A stretch of 34,926 nt of DNA from an uncultured Pseudomonadota bacterium (lineage in GTDB: Bacteria > Myxococcota_A > UBA796 > JAFGLY01), in the NCBI GenBank assembly GCA_937912125.1, contig CALDOK010000445.1, forward strand, positions 1 through 34,926. The letters run 5' to 3'. The notes under the pieces were generated by a model. The model made no database searches. It had not been told where the DNA came from and worked only from the letters and a program-made list of their open reading frames with translations. The translations under genes were made by a program, and so were the position numbers. Below, in pieces: positions 8,627 through 16,380 of the stretch. The first letter of the stretch is position 1, and each line of letters begins with the position of its first letter.

Positions 8627-10929
8627 GGCCGCCTCCGTCGGGCCAACAGGGGCATGGCCAGCAGCAGCAGGGCGGCACCCGGGCCGGGGGCGGCGGTGCA
8701 GCCGCAGGTGTCGTCGTCCTTGTCGTCGCCGGTGTCGCTGGGCTGGTCGCTGTCTTCGGGCTCGCCTTCGCTGTCGTGGGTGTCGCCGGGGCCGGTGTCG
8801 TCCGGAGGGTCGCTGTCGTCGGGCAGGCCGGTGTCCACCGGGGCGCCCTCGCAGTCGTAGGCCACGCCGTCGGCGCAGTCTGCCGCAGCGTCGTCCCGGT
8901 TGTGCAGGGCCAGCACGTACATGCCGGCGCCGAAGCCCATCATGGGCGCCGGGCCGTTGTAGTCCCCCGTTTCGGGGTCGAGCAGCTCAGGGATGATCCG
9001 GTTGTTCTCGAGGGCCTGCTGGGTGATCCAGTCCTCGATGGCCTGCCCAGCGTCGGGCTGGCAGCCCCGGCGGCGGGCCTCGGCCACGCGCAGGTCCACC
9101 ATGATCCATTCCTGCTCGTCGTATGCGTCACCGTCGTCGTTGCGGCGGTAGCCGTGGCCCGAGGGTACGGCCAGGTGCTCGTCCCAGCGGGTGAAGCTGG
9201 CGGCGGCCACGGTGCCGGCGGCGTCGATGCTGCCGTTGGTGAAGGCGTCCACGGCTGCCAGGTCGTCGTAGCCCCAGCCCTGCTGGAGCTCCTCGAGGTT
9301 GCCGACCAGGGCGCCGTCGTCGTCCCGCAGCCAGGTGCACATGGCCTCGGCCACGCCGTCGGCCACGTCGCGGTAGCGCGCTGCGCCATCGGTGTCGCCG
9401 ATGGCCTCGGCAAGGTCGGCAGCTTCCCGCAGGCCGCGCACCGCCCAGGCGCTGGTGTAGGTGAAGTGTTTCTGCTGCCCGTTCCAGTGTCGCTCCCAGA
9501 TGCTCGAGTCGGCGACGATCAGGCCCCTGCCGTTGGACTCCTGCTCCACCAGCTGCGCCAGCACGTCAGCCAGCTTGTCGAAGACGATCTCCTGCCGATC
9601 CTGGACGAAGGCGATGTCGCCGCCGCCGTCCACCCACTGCCCCAGAGCCCACAGCAGCAAGCCGAAGTTGTCGAACTCCACGTTGGGGCCGTTGTGGTCG
9701 GCGTCGGACCACTCGGAGCCGTCGCCGTAGCAGCGGCAGGCCGAGACGGAGTAGTCCAGGCCTTGGACGTAGTCGCTGTACTGGGCGGCCTTGTCCTGAA
9801 GCAGGAAGGCCAGCGCGGCCTGGGCCTCGTCCAGGTAGCCGGCCTCGGTGAGCCCGCGGATGGCATAGGCGCCGTCGCGCACCCAGGCGATGTTCCAGGT
9901 GTGGGAGAAGCCTCCATCGCCGGCGGCCAGGGGCAGCGAGGCGGGGAGCTGGCCGTAGGCGGAGCCTTCCTCGACCACCTGGCCCATCTTGAGGGTGACC
10001 AGCTGCTGGCTGTAGACGGAGAGTTCGTCGTCGCTCAGGCCGGCGGGAGCGGTGCCCTGGGCGAGCCAGGCGGCCCAGGCGGCCCGCTCGTCGGCGAGGA
10101 TCGTGGTGGCGTCACGGCCCGCGGTCCAGCTGTCGACCCGGTGAGCGACATCGGCGCTGTCCCAGTCTGAGAAGAAGGCCTGGACCACGCCGAGAGAGCG
10201 GGTCTCACGGGCCCCCACGCTCAAGGCCCACTGGTAGGCGCCGACGAGATCGTCACCCTCCTTTCGATCGTCCTGAGTGCCGCAGTCGCCGCTCAGGTCA
10301 CCACCACCCCCAACCGCAGTCCACACCCCGGTGCAGCCAGTGTTCGTAGGCGTGTCGATGGGCACGTAGCGCATACCCAGACCCGTGCTCGAGCCCCACT
10401 CGGAGAGCAGCGCCCCGTCTTCGGTCCACAGGGCCTCTCCATCGTCATAGGCGCCGTCGCCATCGCTGTCCTGCCCCAGGTGGAAGTTGTGGAGCGAGAA
10501 TGCGTCGAGTGAGACGGCGACACCCCCAGTGGGGGTGATCTCCAGGATGTGCACGAATCCCGGGACTTCCAGCGTCAGGGGGGCGAAGACGTACTCGGTG
10601 ATGTCCAGGTCGCCTTGTGACCGGTCGATGGCCAGGATGCCGGTGCCCGGCTGGTAGCCGTACTCGCTCGAGGCCGTCAGCCAGCCGGTGTGGGCGTCGG
10701 CGCGGATCCCGAAGTAGCTGTCATACAGCAGATCCCGGGTCTCCTCGGAGCCGGCGTCGTACTGCTGGTACAGGTGGTCGGAGAACACGTCGATGATGGG
10801 CCCGTTGCTGTTGTCACCGTTGAGCACAACCACCGCGCGGCCGTTGGCGCTGACCAGCTTGTCGTAGCTGCGGTGGGGGTCGACGTCGGCCTGGGCGGCG
10901 AGGACGAGCAGGAGGCTGAGCAGGGTCAT
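8623..10929 (-). CDS. Exported GH15-like glucoamylase/glucan hydrolase with MYXO-CTERM-type tail
   Basis: 768 residues. An N-terminal signal peptide (about 1-14) is followed by a beta-rich domain (about 20-290) that contains a DSDGDG calcium-loop-like segment, then an (alpha/alpha)6-type catalytic domain. Supporting GH15 motifs are TWNIAWVRDGAY (Asp352), the general-acid candidate Glu479 in SSIWERHW, and the general-base candidate Glu648 in IIPELLDPETG. The C-terminal ~70 residues form an Asp/Thr/Pro-rich linker, then Cys-Gly-Cys, a hydrophobic helix and RRRR: a MYXO-CTERM-type sorting signal, processed by myxosortases in Myxococcota. Inferred role: cell-surface release of glucose from alpha-glucans. 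Whether it acts on starch, trehalose or dextran-like glucans cannot be decided. Confidence 0.85.
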   Translation of the reverse strand: MTLLSLLLVLAAQADVDPHRSYDKLVSANGRAVVVLNGDNSNGPIIDVFSDHLYQQYDAGSEETRDLLYDSYFGIRADAHTGWLTASSEYGYQPGTGILAIDRSQGDLDITEYVFAPLTLEVPGFVHILEITPTGGVAVSLDAFSLHNFHLGQDSDGDGAYDDGEALWTEDGALLSEWGSSTGLGMRYVPIDTPTNTGCTGVWTAVGGGGDLSGDCGTQDDRKEGDDLVGAYQWALSVGARETRSLGVVQAFFSDWDSADVAHRVDSWTAGRDATTILADERAAWAAWLAQGTAPAGLSDDELSVYSQQLVTLKMGQVVEEGSAYGQLPASLPLAAGDGGFSHTWNIAWVRDGAYAIRGLTEAGYLDEAQAALAFLLQDKAAQYSDYVQGLDYSVSACRCYGDGSEWSDADHNGPNVEFDNFGLLLWALGQWVDGGGDIAFVQDRQEIVFDKLADVLAQLVEQESNGRGLIVADSSIWERHWNGQQKHFTYTSAWAVRGLREAADLAEAIGDTDGAARYRDVADGVAEAMCTWLRDDDGALVGNLEELQQGWGYDDLAAVDAFTNGSIDAAGTVAAASFTRWDEHLAVPSGHGYRRNDDGDAYDEQEWIMVDLRVAEARRRGCQPDAGQAIEDWITQQALENNRIIPELLDPETGDYNGPAPMMGFGAGMYVLALHNRDDAAADCADGVAYDCEGAPVDTGLPDDSDPPDDTGPGDTHDSEGEPEDSDQPSDTGDDKDDDTCGCTAAPGPGAALLLLAMPLLARRRRP

Positions 10930-11086
10930 GGGAGGCCTCGGGCTGCGGAGCGTAGGGAAGCATAGGGCGCGGGACCAGGGGTCGCCACGCCCTCTCTAGC
11001 CTGTCCTATGGGTGTAGTCACTCAAGATAGAGTCACGCCGTCTCGGGTCGCTGGCCCGTCGCCTCGGGAAGTTCCCCCAGAAGTCC

Positions 11087-11104
11087 TGTGACCGCTCGGT
11101 CACA
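11087..11104. promoter_or_regulatory. Perfect 18-bp palindrome, CRP/FNR-like operator candidate
   Basis: TGTGACC at 11087-11093 and GGTCACA at 11098-11104 are perfect inverted arms around GCTC. The outer pentamers TGTGA and TCACA are those of the E. coli CRP site, but with an eight-base instead of six-base spacer. It sits 65 bases before the permease ATG, between divergent genes. A second small inverted repeat, GGGAA-G-TTCCC, lies at 11066-11076. Confidence 0.5.
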
Positions 11105-11169
11105 TCGTGCTACCAGCCCACAGCGTCCAGCGCTCCAGCCTGGCTCGCCCCCAGCTCGAGAGGTTCAGC

Positions 11170-12405
11170 ATGGGATTCCTGTGGTCCGTCGCCTGGCGCA
11201 ACCTCTGGCGGCAGCGACGGCGCTCGCTGATCACGGCCTTCGCCATGGCCACGGGCGTGGCCCTGTGCATGTCCATGGTCGCGTTCACCGACGGCATGTA
11301 CACCGACATGTTCGAGGTGATGGTCGAGCAGCAGCTGGGTCACGTCCAGGTGCACCACCCCGACTACCCGGCCAAGGGCCTGGTCTTCGACACCCTGAAG
11401 GATCGCGGCGCCCGGCTCGCGCAGATCGACGCCCTGCCTGGCACCGTGGCGGCCAGCCCCAAGATCGTGGGCTTCGCGCTGCTGGGGGGCGAGTCCAAGT
11501 CGGCGGGCGGCCAGGTGGTTGGCATCGATCCCGCCCGCGACAAGCTGGTGACGCCCTTGCACGGCCGCATCGAGGAGGGGAGCTACCTGAGCGTCACGGT
11601 GGGCCACGAGATGATCATCGGCCACAAGCTGGCCGAGGACCTCGAGGTGGGCCTGGGCGACGCCGTGGTGGCGGTCACCCAGGCCACCGACGGCTCGATG
11701 GGCAACGACCTGTACACGGTGGTGGGAATCTACAGGACCGGCGACGTGGCCATGGACAACAACGGCGCCTACATCCACATCGACGACGCCGCGAGCTTGC
11801 TGGCTCTGCAGGACCAGGCCCACGGGATCTCGGTTCTCACCGACCATGCCGACCACGTCGAGGCCTTCGCCGAGGAGCTGCGGGCCGCTGTGGCCAGCGA
11901 CACGGTGCAGGTCCAGGCCTGGTGGGAGGCCTCCCCGGCCACCGCCGAGATGATGGGCCTGCGCGACGCCACGGTCTTCGTCATGCTGGGCATCGTGTTC
12001 ACGGTGGCGGCCTTCGGGGTCATCAACACGATGATGATGTCGGTCTTCGAGCGCACCCGCGAGCTGGGCGTGCTGCGGGCCTTGGGCCTGCGGCCGGGCA
12101 AGCTGGTGTGGCTGGTGGTGTTCGAGAGCTTCTTCCTGGCAGCCCTGGCAAGCGGCATCGGGCTGATCATGGGGGGCTTGCTGGACTGGTACACCGTGGT
12201 GCACGGGCTCGACTTCTCTGCGTCCATGCCTGACGGCTTCAGCTTCGAGGGCATCATGCTCGACCCGGTCATGCACGGCGAGGTGCGGGTCTTGGGGGTC
12301 GTCGCCCCGGTGATCGCGGTGTTCTTCGTCTCGATCCTCGCCTCGCTCTGGCCCGCCTGGCGCGCGGCCAGGCTTCAACCTGTCACAGCCATCCGGGCGG
12401 ACTAG
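11170..12405 (+). CDS. ABC transporter permease, LolC/LolE-MacB (FtsX-like) family, first copy
   Basis: 411 residues from ATG 11170, preceded by GAGAGG; an earlier in-frame ATG at 11107 is rejected because it adds a non-conserved leader. One N-terminal transmembrane helix lies near 17-42, a large periplasmic MacB-type domain at about 43-260, and three C-terminal helices near 268-292, 315-337 and 375-397. The segment after helix 2 (NTMMMSVFERTRELGVLRALG) is the hallmark of FtsX-like permeases. The protein is three bases upstream of a second permease and then an ATPase, giving a LolCDE-like order. Likely job: moving lipoproteins, or another envelope substrate, out of the inner membrane; the exact substrate is inferred only. 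Confidence 0.88.
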   Translation: MGFLWSVAWRNLWRQRRRSLITAFAMATGVALCMSMVAFTDGMYTDMFEVMVEQQLGHVQVHHPDYPAKGLVFDTLKDRGARLAQIDALPGTVAASPKIVGFALLGGESKSAGGQVVGIDPARDKLVTPLHGRIEEGSYLSVTVGHEMIIGHKLAEDLEVGLGDAVVAVTQATDGSMGNDLYTVVGIYRTGDVAMDNNGAYIHIDDAASLLALQDQAHGISVLTDHADHVEAFAEELRAAVASDTVQVQAWWEASPATAEMMGLRDATVFVMLGIVFTVAAFGVINTMMMSVFERTRELGVLRALGLRPGKLVWLVVFESFFLAALASGIGLIMGGLLDWYTVVHGLDFSASMPDGFSFEGIMLDPVMHGEVRVLGVVAPVIAVFFVSILASLWPAWRAARLQPVTAIRAD

Positions 12406-12408
12406 GCC

Positions 12409-13644
12409 ATGAAGCTCTTCACCATCGCGCTCCGCAACCTGCACCGGAACACCCGTCGCACCGCCCTGACCCTGGCCGCTATCGGCTTCGGCCTGGCGAT
12501 GATGATCTTCACCGTCAACCTGCAGCACGGCTCGTACCAGATGATGATCGAGTCGGCCGTCAGCACCATGGCAGGCCACGTGGTGGTGCAGGCTCAGGGC
12601 TACCAGGACGACAAGGAACCCACCCAGCTGGTTCGAGACGCGAGCGCCGTCGCCGCCACCATGGCGGCCGAGTACCCCGACGCTGTGGTGGCCCCCCGCA
12701 TCTTCACCGGCGGGCTGTTGATGTCCGCCAACAGCTCGGTGGGGGTGGCGTTGACCGGGTTGGACGCGGCCGCGGAGCTGCGGGTCCAGGATCTGCACGA
12801 GAAGCTGGTGGAAGGCTCCTGGCTCGGGGATGACGGCCGGGAGATCATCGTCGGCGTGGACATGGCCGAGACGCTGGACGTCGGTCTGGGCGACAAGCTG
12901 GTCTACATGGGCCAGAACGGCACCGACGAGGTCCAGAGTCGGCTGTTCCGTGTGTGTGGGGTCTTCCGCACCGGGTCGGCCCAGTTCGACGGGCGCATGG
13001 CCTTCGCGCACCTCGGTGCCGCACAGGAGATCATGGGGGGCGGCGACGTAGCCAACATGGTCACCCTGCACCTTGACGACCCAGACGATGCCTTCGAGGC
13101 CGTCCCGCGGCTCGAGGCCCTGCTGTCTCGGCCCGAGCTGGACGTGCGCCACTGGAAGGACGCCTTGCCGGAGCTGTTCGCCATCATCCAGGTGGACCGT
13201 GGCAGTGGCGACGTCATGCTGGCCATCATCGGGCTGATCGTGGCCTTCGGCGTGCTCAACACCATGATGATGTCCGTGCTCGAGCGCACCCGGGAGTTCG
13301 GGGTGATGCTCAGCGTGGGCATGAAGCCCCGGCAGATCGCGTGGCTGGTGCTCCTCGAGGGGCTGCTCCTGGGGCTGTTGGGGGCTATGGTCGGCCTGCT
13401 GCTCGGATTCGCCTTCTCCTGGCCCATCGTCCACTACGGCCTCGACTACGGCGCCATGATGGGAGGTGGGGACACCATGGAGAGCGGGGGCATCCTGATG
13501 GACACCGTGGTCCATGGCGTCTGGGACCCCGTCCGTATGGCCATCTACTTCACCGGGGCCGTCGTCTTCTGCATCTGCGCCGCCATCTACCCAGCCTGGA
13601 CCATCAGCAAGCTGCGCCCGGTCCAGGCCCTCCGGCATCACTAG
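12409..13644 (+). CDS. ABC transporter permease, LolC/LolE-MacB (FtsX-like) family, second copy
   Basis: 411 residues, the same length and four-helix layout as the preceding permease (helices near 17-36, 270-290, 312-336, 378-398), with the matching NTMMMSVLERTREFGVMLSVG segment after the second helix. The two permeases therefore look like a heterodimeric pair that arose by duplication, as with LolC and LolE. It starts three bases after the first permease stop; the next gene, the ATPase, starts ten bases after its stop, with an AGGAG site spanning the stop codon. Confidence 0.88.
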   Translation: MKLFTIALRNLHRNTRRTALTLAAIGFGLAMMIFTVNLQHGSYQMMIESAVSTMAGHVVVQAQGYQDDKEPTQLVRDASAVAATMAAEYPDAVVAPRIFTGGLLMSANSSVGVALTGLDAAAELRVQDLHEKLVEGSWLGDDGREIIVGVDMAETLDVGLGDKLVYMGQNGTDEVQSRLFRVCGVFRTGSAQFDGRMAFAHLGAAQEIMGGGDVANMVTLHLDDPDDAFEAVPRLEALLSRPELDVRHWKDALPELFAIIQVDRGSGDVMLAIIGLIVAFGVLNTMMMSVLERTREFGVMLSVGMKPRQIAWLVLLEGLLLGLLGAMVGLLLGFAFSWPIVHYGLDYGAMMGGGDTMESGGILMDTVVHGVWDPVRMAIYFTGAVVFCICAAIYPAWTISKLRPVQALRHH

Positions 13645-13653
13645 GAGCTTCCC

Positions 13654-14337
13654 ATGTCCATCGTGAGCGTCCGAAACCTCACCCGCGAGTATCCCCAGGG
13701 CACCCACACGGTGCACGCCCTGCGGGGCGTCGATCTGGACATCGAGCCCGGTGAGTTCACCGTGCTGATGGGGCCCTCGGGCTCGGGCAAGACCACCCTG
13801 CTCAACCTCATCGGGGCCCTGGACGAGCCCACGGCAGGCACCGTGACCATCGACGGCCGGGAGCTGAGCGCCATGTCGTCGGGGGAGCGCTCCGACCTGC
13901 GCCTCGAGCGCCTGGGCTTCGTGTTCCAGTCATACAACCTGATCCCCGTGCTGAGTGCCTTCGAGAACGCCGAGTTCGTGCTGATGCTGCGGGGCATGGG
14001 CAAGTCCGAGCGTACCCAGCGGGTGATGGAGACCCTGCATGCGGTGGGCCTCGAGGGCATGGAGGACCGCCGGCCCAATCAGCTCTCGGGCGGGCAGCAG
14101 CAGCGCGTGGCTGTGGCCCGGGCCATCGCGGGCAAGCCAGCCCTGGTGCTGGCCGACGAGCCCACCGCCAACCTGGACTCGAAGACCAGTGGCGAGCTCA
14201 TCGAGCTGATGAAGGCGCTCAACGAGCAGCACGGCGTGACCTTCCTCTTCGCCACCCACGACCCCAGCGTCATGGCCGCGGCCAAGCGGGTGGTGAGGCT
14301 GGTGGACGGGAAGATCGACGAGGATCTGCGGCGCTAG
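13654..14337 (+). CDS. ABC transporter ATP-binding protein, LolD/MacB type
   Basis: 227 residues, the usual length for LolD. Visible motifs: Walker A GPSGSGKTT at 40-48, Q-loop Gln92 in FVFQSYNLIP, signature LSGGQQQ at 144-150, Walker B with catalytic Asp-Glu in LADEPTANLD (168-170), and H-loop His202 in FATHDPS. The sequence between the motifs (for example NLIPVLSAFENAEF) follows the LolD/MacB pattern. It is the third gene of the exporter operon and would power the two permeases. Confidence 0.92.
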   Translation: MSIVSVRNLTREYPQGTHTVHALRGVDLDIEPGEFTVLMGPSGSGKTTLLNLIGALDEPTAGTVTIDGRELSAMSSGERSDLRLERLGFVFQSYNLIPVLSAFENAEFVLMLRGMGKSERTQRVMETLHAVGLEGMEDRRPNQLSGGQQQRVAVARAIAGKPALVLADEPTANLDSKTSGELIELMKALNEQHGVTFLFATHDPSVMAAAKRVVRLVDGKIDEDLRR

Positions 14338-14342
14338 GCTCC

Positions 14343-14389
14343 GCGCGGTCTTCCGCGCCCCCATGGGCCGGGAGAATCTGATCCCGGCC
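14343..14389 (+). terminator. Two adjacent perfect stem-loops after the ATPase gene
   Basis: Stem GCGCGG/CCGCGC at 14343-14358 with a four-base loop, then stem GGCCGGGA/TCCCGGCC at 14366-14389 with an eight-base loop, starting just after the TAG at 14335-14337. There is no T-run, so a simple rho-independent terminator is uncertain. They could also act as the 5' leader of gatE if transcription reads through. Confidence 0.4.
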
Positions 14390-14464
14390 AGCTTCGCGGG
14401 CTCTCGGGGGGGCTCCGCGTCGGTTAGTTTGCACGGCCCCGTCCTATCTTCGCGGAGTCCGCAC

Positions 14465-16360
14465 GTGCCTCGACAGCCCTTCGACTACCAGGGTCTCGGC
14501 TTCATGGTCGGGATGGAGATCCATCAGCAGCTCCTGACCAGCCAGAAGCTCTTCTGCCACTGCCCGGCCGGCGTCTACACCACCGAGCACGACGGTGCGC
14601 TGCTGCGTCACATGCGGCCCACCTTGTCCGAGATGGGCACCTACGACGGCACCGCGTTGATGGAGTTCAAGACCCGCAAGGACATCATCTACCTGCTGCA
14701 CCGTGACAACGTCTGCACCTACGAGATGGACGACACCCCTCCGTTCCTGGTCAACCAGGAGGCCATCGACATCGCCATCCAGATCTCCCTGGCGCTCAAC
14801 TGCAAGATCGTCGACGAGATCCACATCGCCCGCAAGCAGTACCTGGACGGCTCCATCCCCACCGGCTTCCAGCGCACCGCCATCATCGGGGTCGAGGGCA
14901 CCATCCCCTTCCGCGGCCGCCAGATCGGCATCCGCCAGATCTCGGTCGAGGAAGACTCCTGCCGCGAGGTCAGCGACATCGGGCACACCGTCACCTTCCG
15001 CACCGATCGCCTGGGTATGCCGCTGATCGAGGTGGTCACCGAGCCCGACATGAAGACCCCCGAAGAAGCCGCGGCGGTGGTCCGGCTCATCGGCCGGCTC
15101 ATGCGCTCCACCCAGCGGGTGCGGCGGGGCATCGGCGCCTCGCGCCAAGACGTCAACGTCTCCATCCGTGGAGGCACCCGCGTGGAGATCAAGGGCGTGC
15201 CACGCTTCCCCTTGATCCCCGATCTGGTCCACTGGGAGGCCGTGCGCCAGAAGGCCCTGCTCGAGCTCCGCGACGAGATCCATTCCCGGGGCATCACCCC
15301 CGACACCCTGCGGGTGGTCAAGGCCGACATCACCAAGATGGCGCGCTCCGGCAAGCCGCCGTTCATCCCCGAGGATGCCGAGCAGGTGGGTGCCATCCGG
15401 CTGGACGGCCTGGCGGGCATCTTCACCCGCGAGACCGGGCCTCACCGCACATTCGCCAGCGAAGTGGCCGGGCGTCTGCGGGTCATCGCCTGCCTGGACC
15501 AGCTGCCCAACATGGCCCACACCGACTCCTGGCCGGTCTACCTGGACTCCGGTGCCCACGCTCAGTCCGTGATCAAGCGCATGGCGGCCGGGCACGACGA
15601 CGTGGTCGTGGTGGTCTGGGGCAGCGCCCAGGACGTCAAGACCGCCCTCGAGGAGGTTCGCCTGCGGGTGATCGACGCCATGGAAGGCGTCCCCAACGAG
15701 ACCCGTCAGGTCATGTCCGACGGCACCACCGACTTCGAGCGCATCCTCCCGGGCCCCGACCGCATGTACCCCGACACCGACAGTCCCCCCACTCGGGTCC
15801 TGGCCGAGCGGGTCGAGCACCTGCGCACCCTGCTCACCACTCCGCCGTGGGAGCTCGAGGAGCGCTTCCTGGGCCGCGGCGTGTCCGGGAGTGCGGCCAG
15901 CCGCCTGGCCATCCATCCCCACTCCCGCATCCTCGAGCAGCTGGACGAACAGGGGCTCGAGCTGCGGGTGGCCGGCCGCGTGCTGGGAGAGACCCTGGTT
16001 GGGCTGCGGCGAGCCGGCGTCCCTGTGGCCCGCATCTCCGACGAAGACTTGCTCTACCTGCTGCGCCAGCAGGCCACCGGCGAGCTGTTGGCCGAGGCGC
16101 TGCCGGGGATCCTGCGGCGCCTGGCCCGCGGCGGCTCGTTGACCGAGATCCTGGCAGAGCCGCGCTTCCAGCCCCTGCCCGGCTCCGAGCTGGCGGCTCA
16201 GGTGCACACAGCGCTTCCCGAGAACCTCGACGAGGCCTTGCGGGTCACCGATCCCCAGGCCCGCTTCCGCGGCCTGATGGGAATCGTCATGGGCAGCCTG
16301 CGCGGGCGCCTGCCGGGCCGTGACGTGGCGCCCTTGGTGCGCGAGGCGCTGTCCGCCTGA
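14465..16360 (+). CDS. gatE: Archaeal-type Glu-tRNA(Gln) amidotransferase subunit E
   Basis: 631 residues, within the usual GatE range. The start is GTG 14465, eight bases after a GGAG site; an in-frame ATG at 14363 would add 34 non-conserved residues. The N-terminal cradle carries GMEIHQQL (16-23) and KLFCHCP, the GatE rather than GatB form. From about 300 to 425 there is the AspRS-like (GAD) insertion that is specific to GatE, starting near LDGLAGIF (313-320), followed by the family motif DGTT (419-422) and MYPDTD (434-439). The C-terminal helical tail contains the RFRGLMGIVMGSLRGRLPGR-type GatB/YqeY end. It phosphorylates and amidates Glu-tRNA(Gln) using ammonia from GatD. It is convergent with gatD, with 20 bases between the stops. 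GatDE is known as an archaeal enzyme, so its presence here is notable. Confidence 0.95.
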   Translation: MPRQPFDYQGLGFMVGMEIHQQLLTSQKLFCHCPAGVYTTEHDGALLRHMRPTLSEMGTYDGTALMEFKTRKDIIYLLHRDNVCTYEMDDTPPFLVNQEAIDIAIQISLALNCKIVDEIHIARKQYLDGSIPTGFQRTAIIGVEGTIPFRGRQIGIRQISVEEDSCREVSDIGHTVTFRTDRLGMPLIEVVTEPDMKTPEEAAAVVRLIGRLMRSTQRVRRGIGASRQDVNVSIRGGTRVEIKGVPRFPLIPDLVHWEAVRQKALLELRDEIHSRGITPDTLRVVKADITKMARSGKPPFIPEDAEQVGAIRLDGLAGIFTRETGPHRTFASEVAGRLRVIACLDQLPNMAHTDSWPVYLDSGAHAQSVIKRMAAGHDDVVVVVWGSAQDVKTALEEVRLRVIDAMEGVPNETRQVMSDGTTDFERILPGPDRMYPDTDSPPTRVLAERVEHLRTLLTTPPWELEERFLGRGVSGSAASRLAIHPHSRILEQLDEQGLELRVAGRVLGETLVGLRRAGVPVARISDEDLLYLLRQQATGELLAEALPGILRRLARGGSLTEILAEPRFQPLPGSELAAQVHTALPENLDEALRVTDPQARFRGLMGIVMGSLRGRLPGRDVAPLVREALSA

Positions 16361-16380
16361 ACCGAGACGGCGGCGTGGTG

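Noticed and set aside
8776..10170. 464-residue plus-strand ORF over the glucoamylase-like gene
   Set aside because: Val/Gly/Ala-rich shadow; the minus strand has signal peptide, catalytic motifs and sorting tail.
11110..13716. 868-residue minus-strand ORF over the two permeases
   Set aside because: His/Asp/Gly-rich low-complexity translation that mirrors the codon bias of the real plus-strand genes; no domain or ribosome site.
14363..14464. Upstream ATG start for gatE
   Set aside because: Would add 34 residues not seen in GatE proteins and would run through the second hairpin; GTG 14465 has a better ribosome site.
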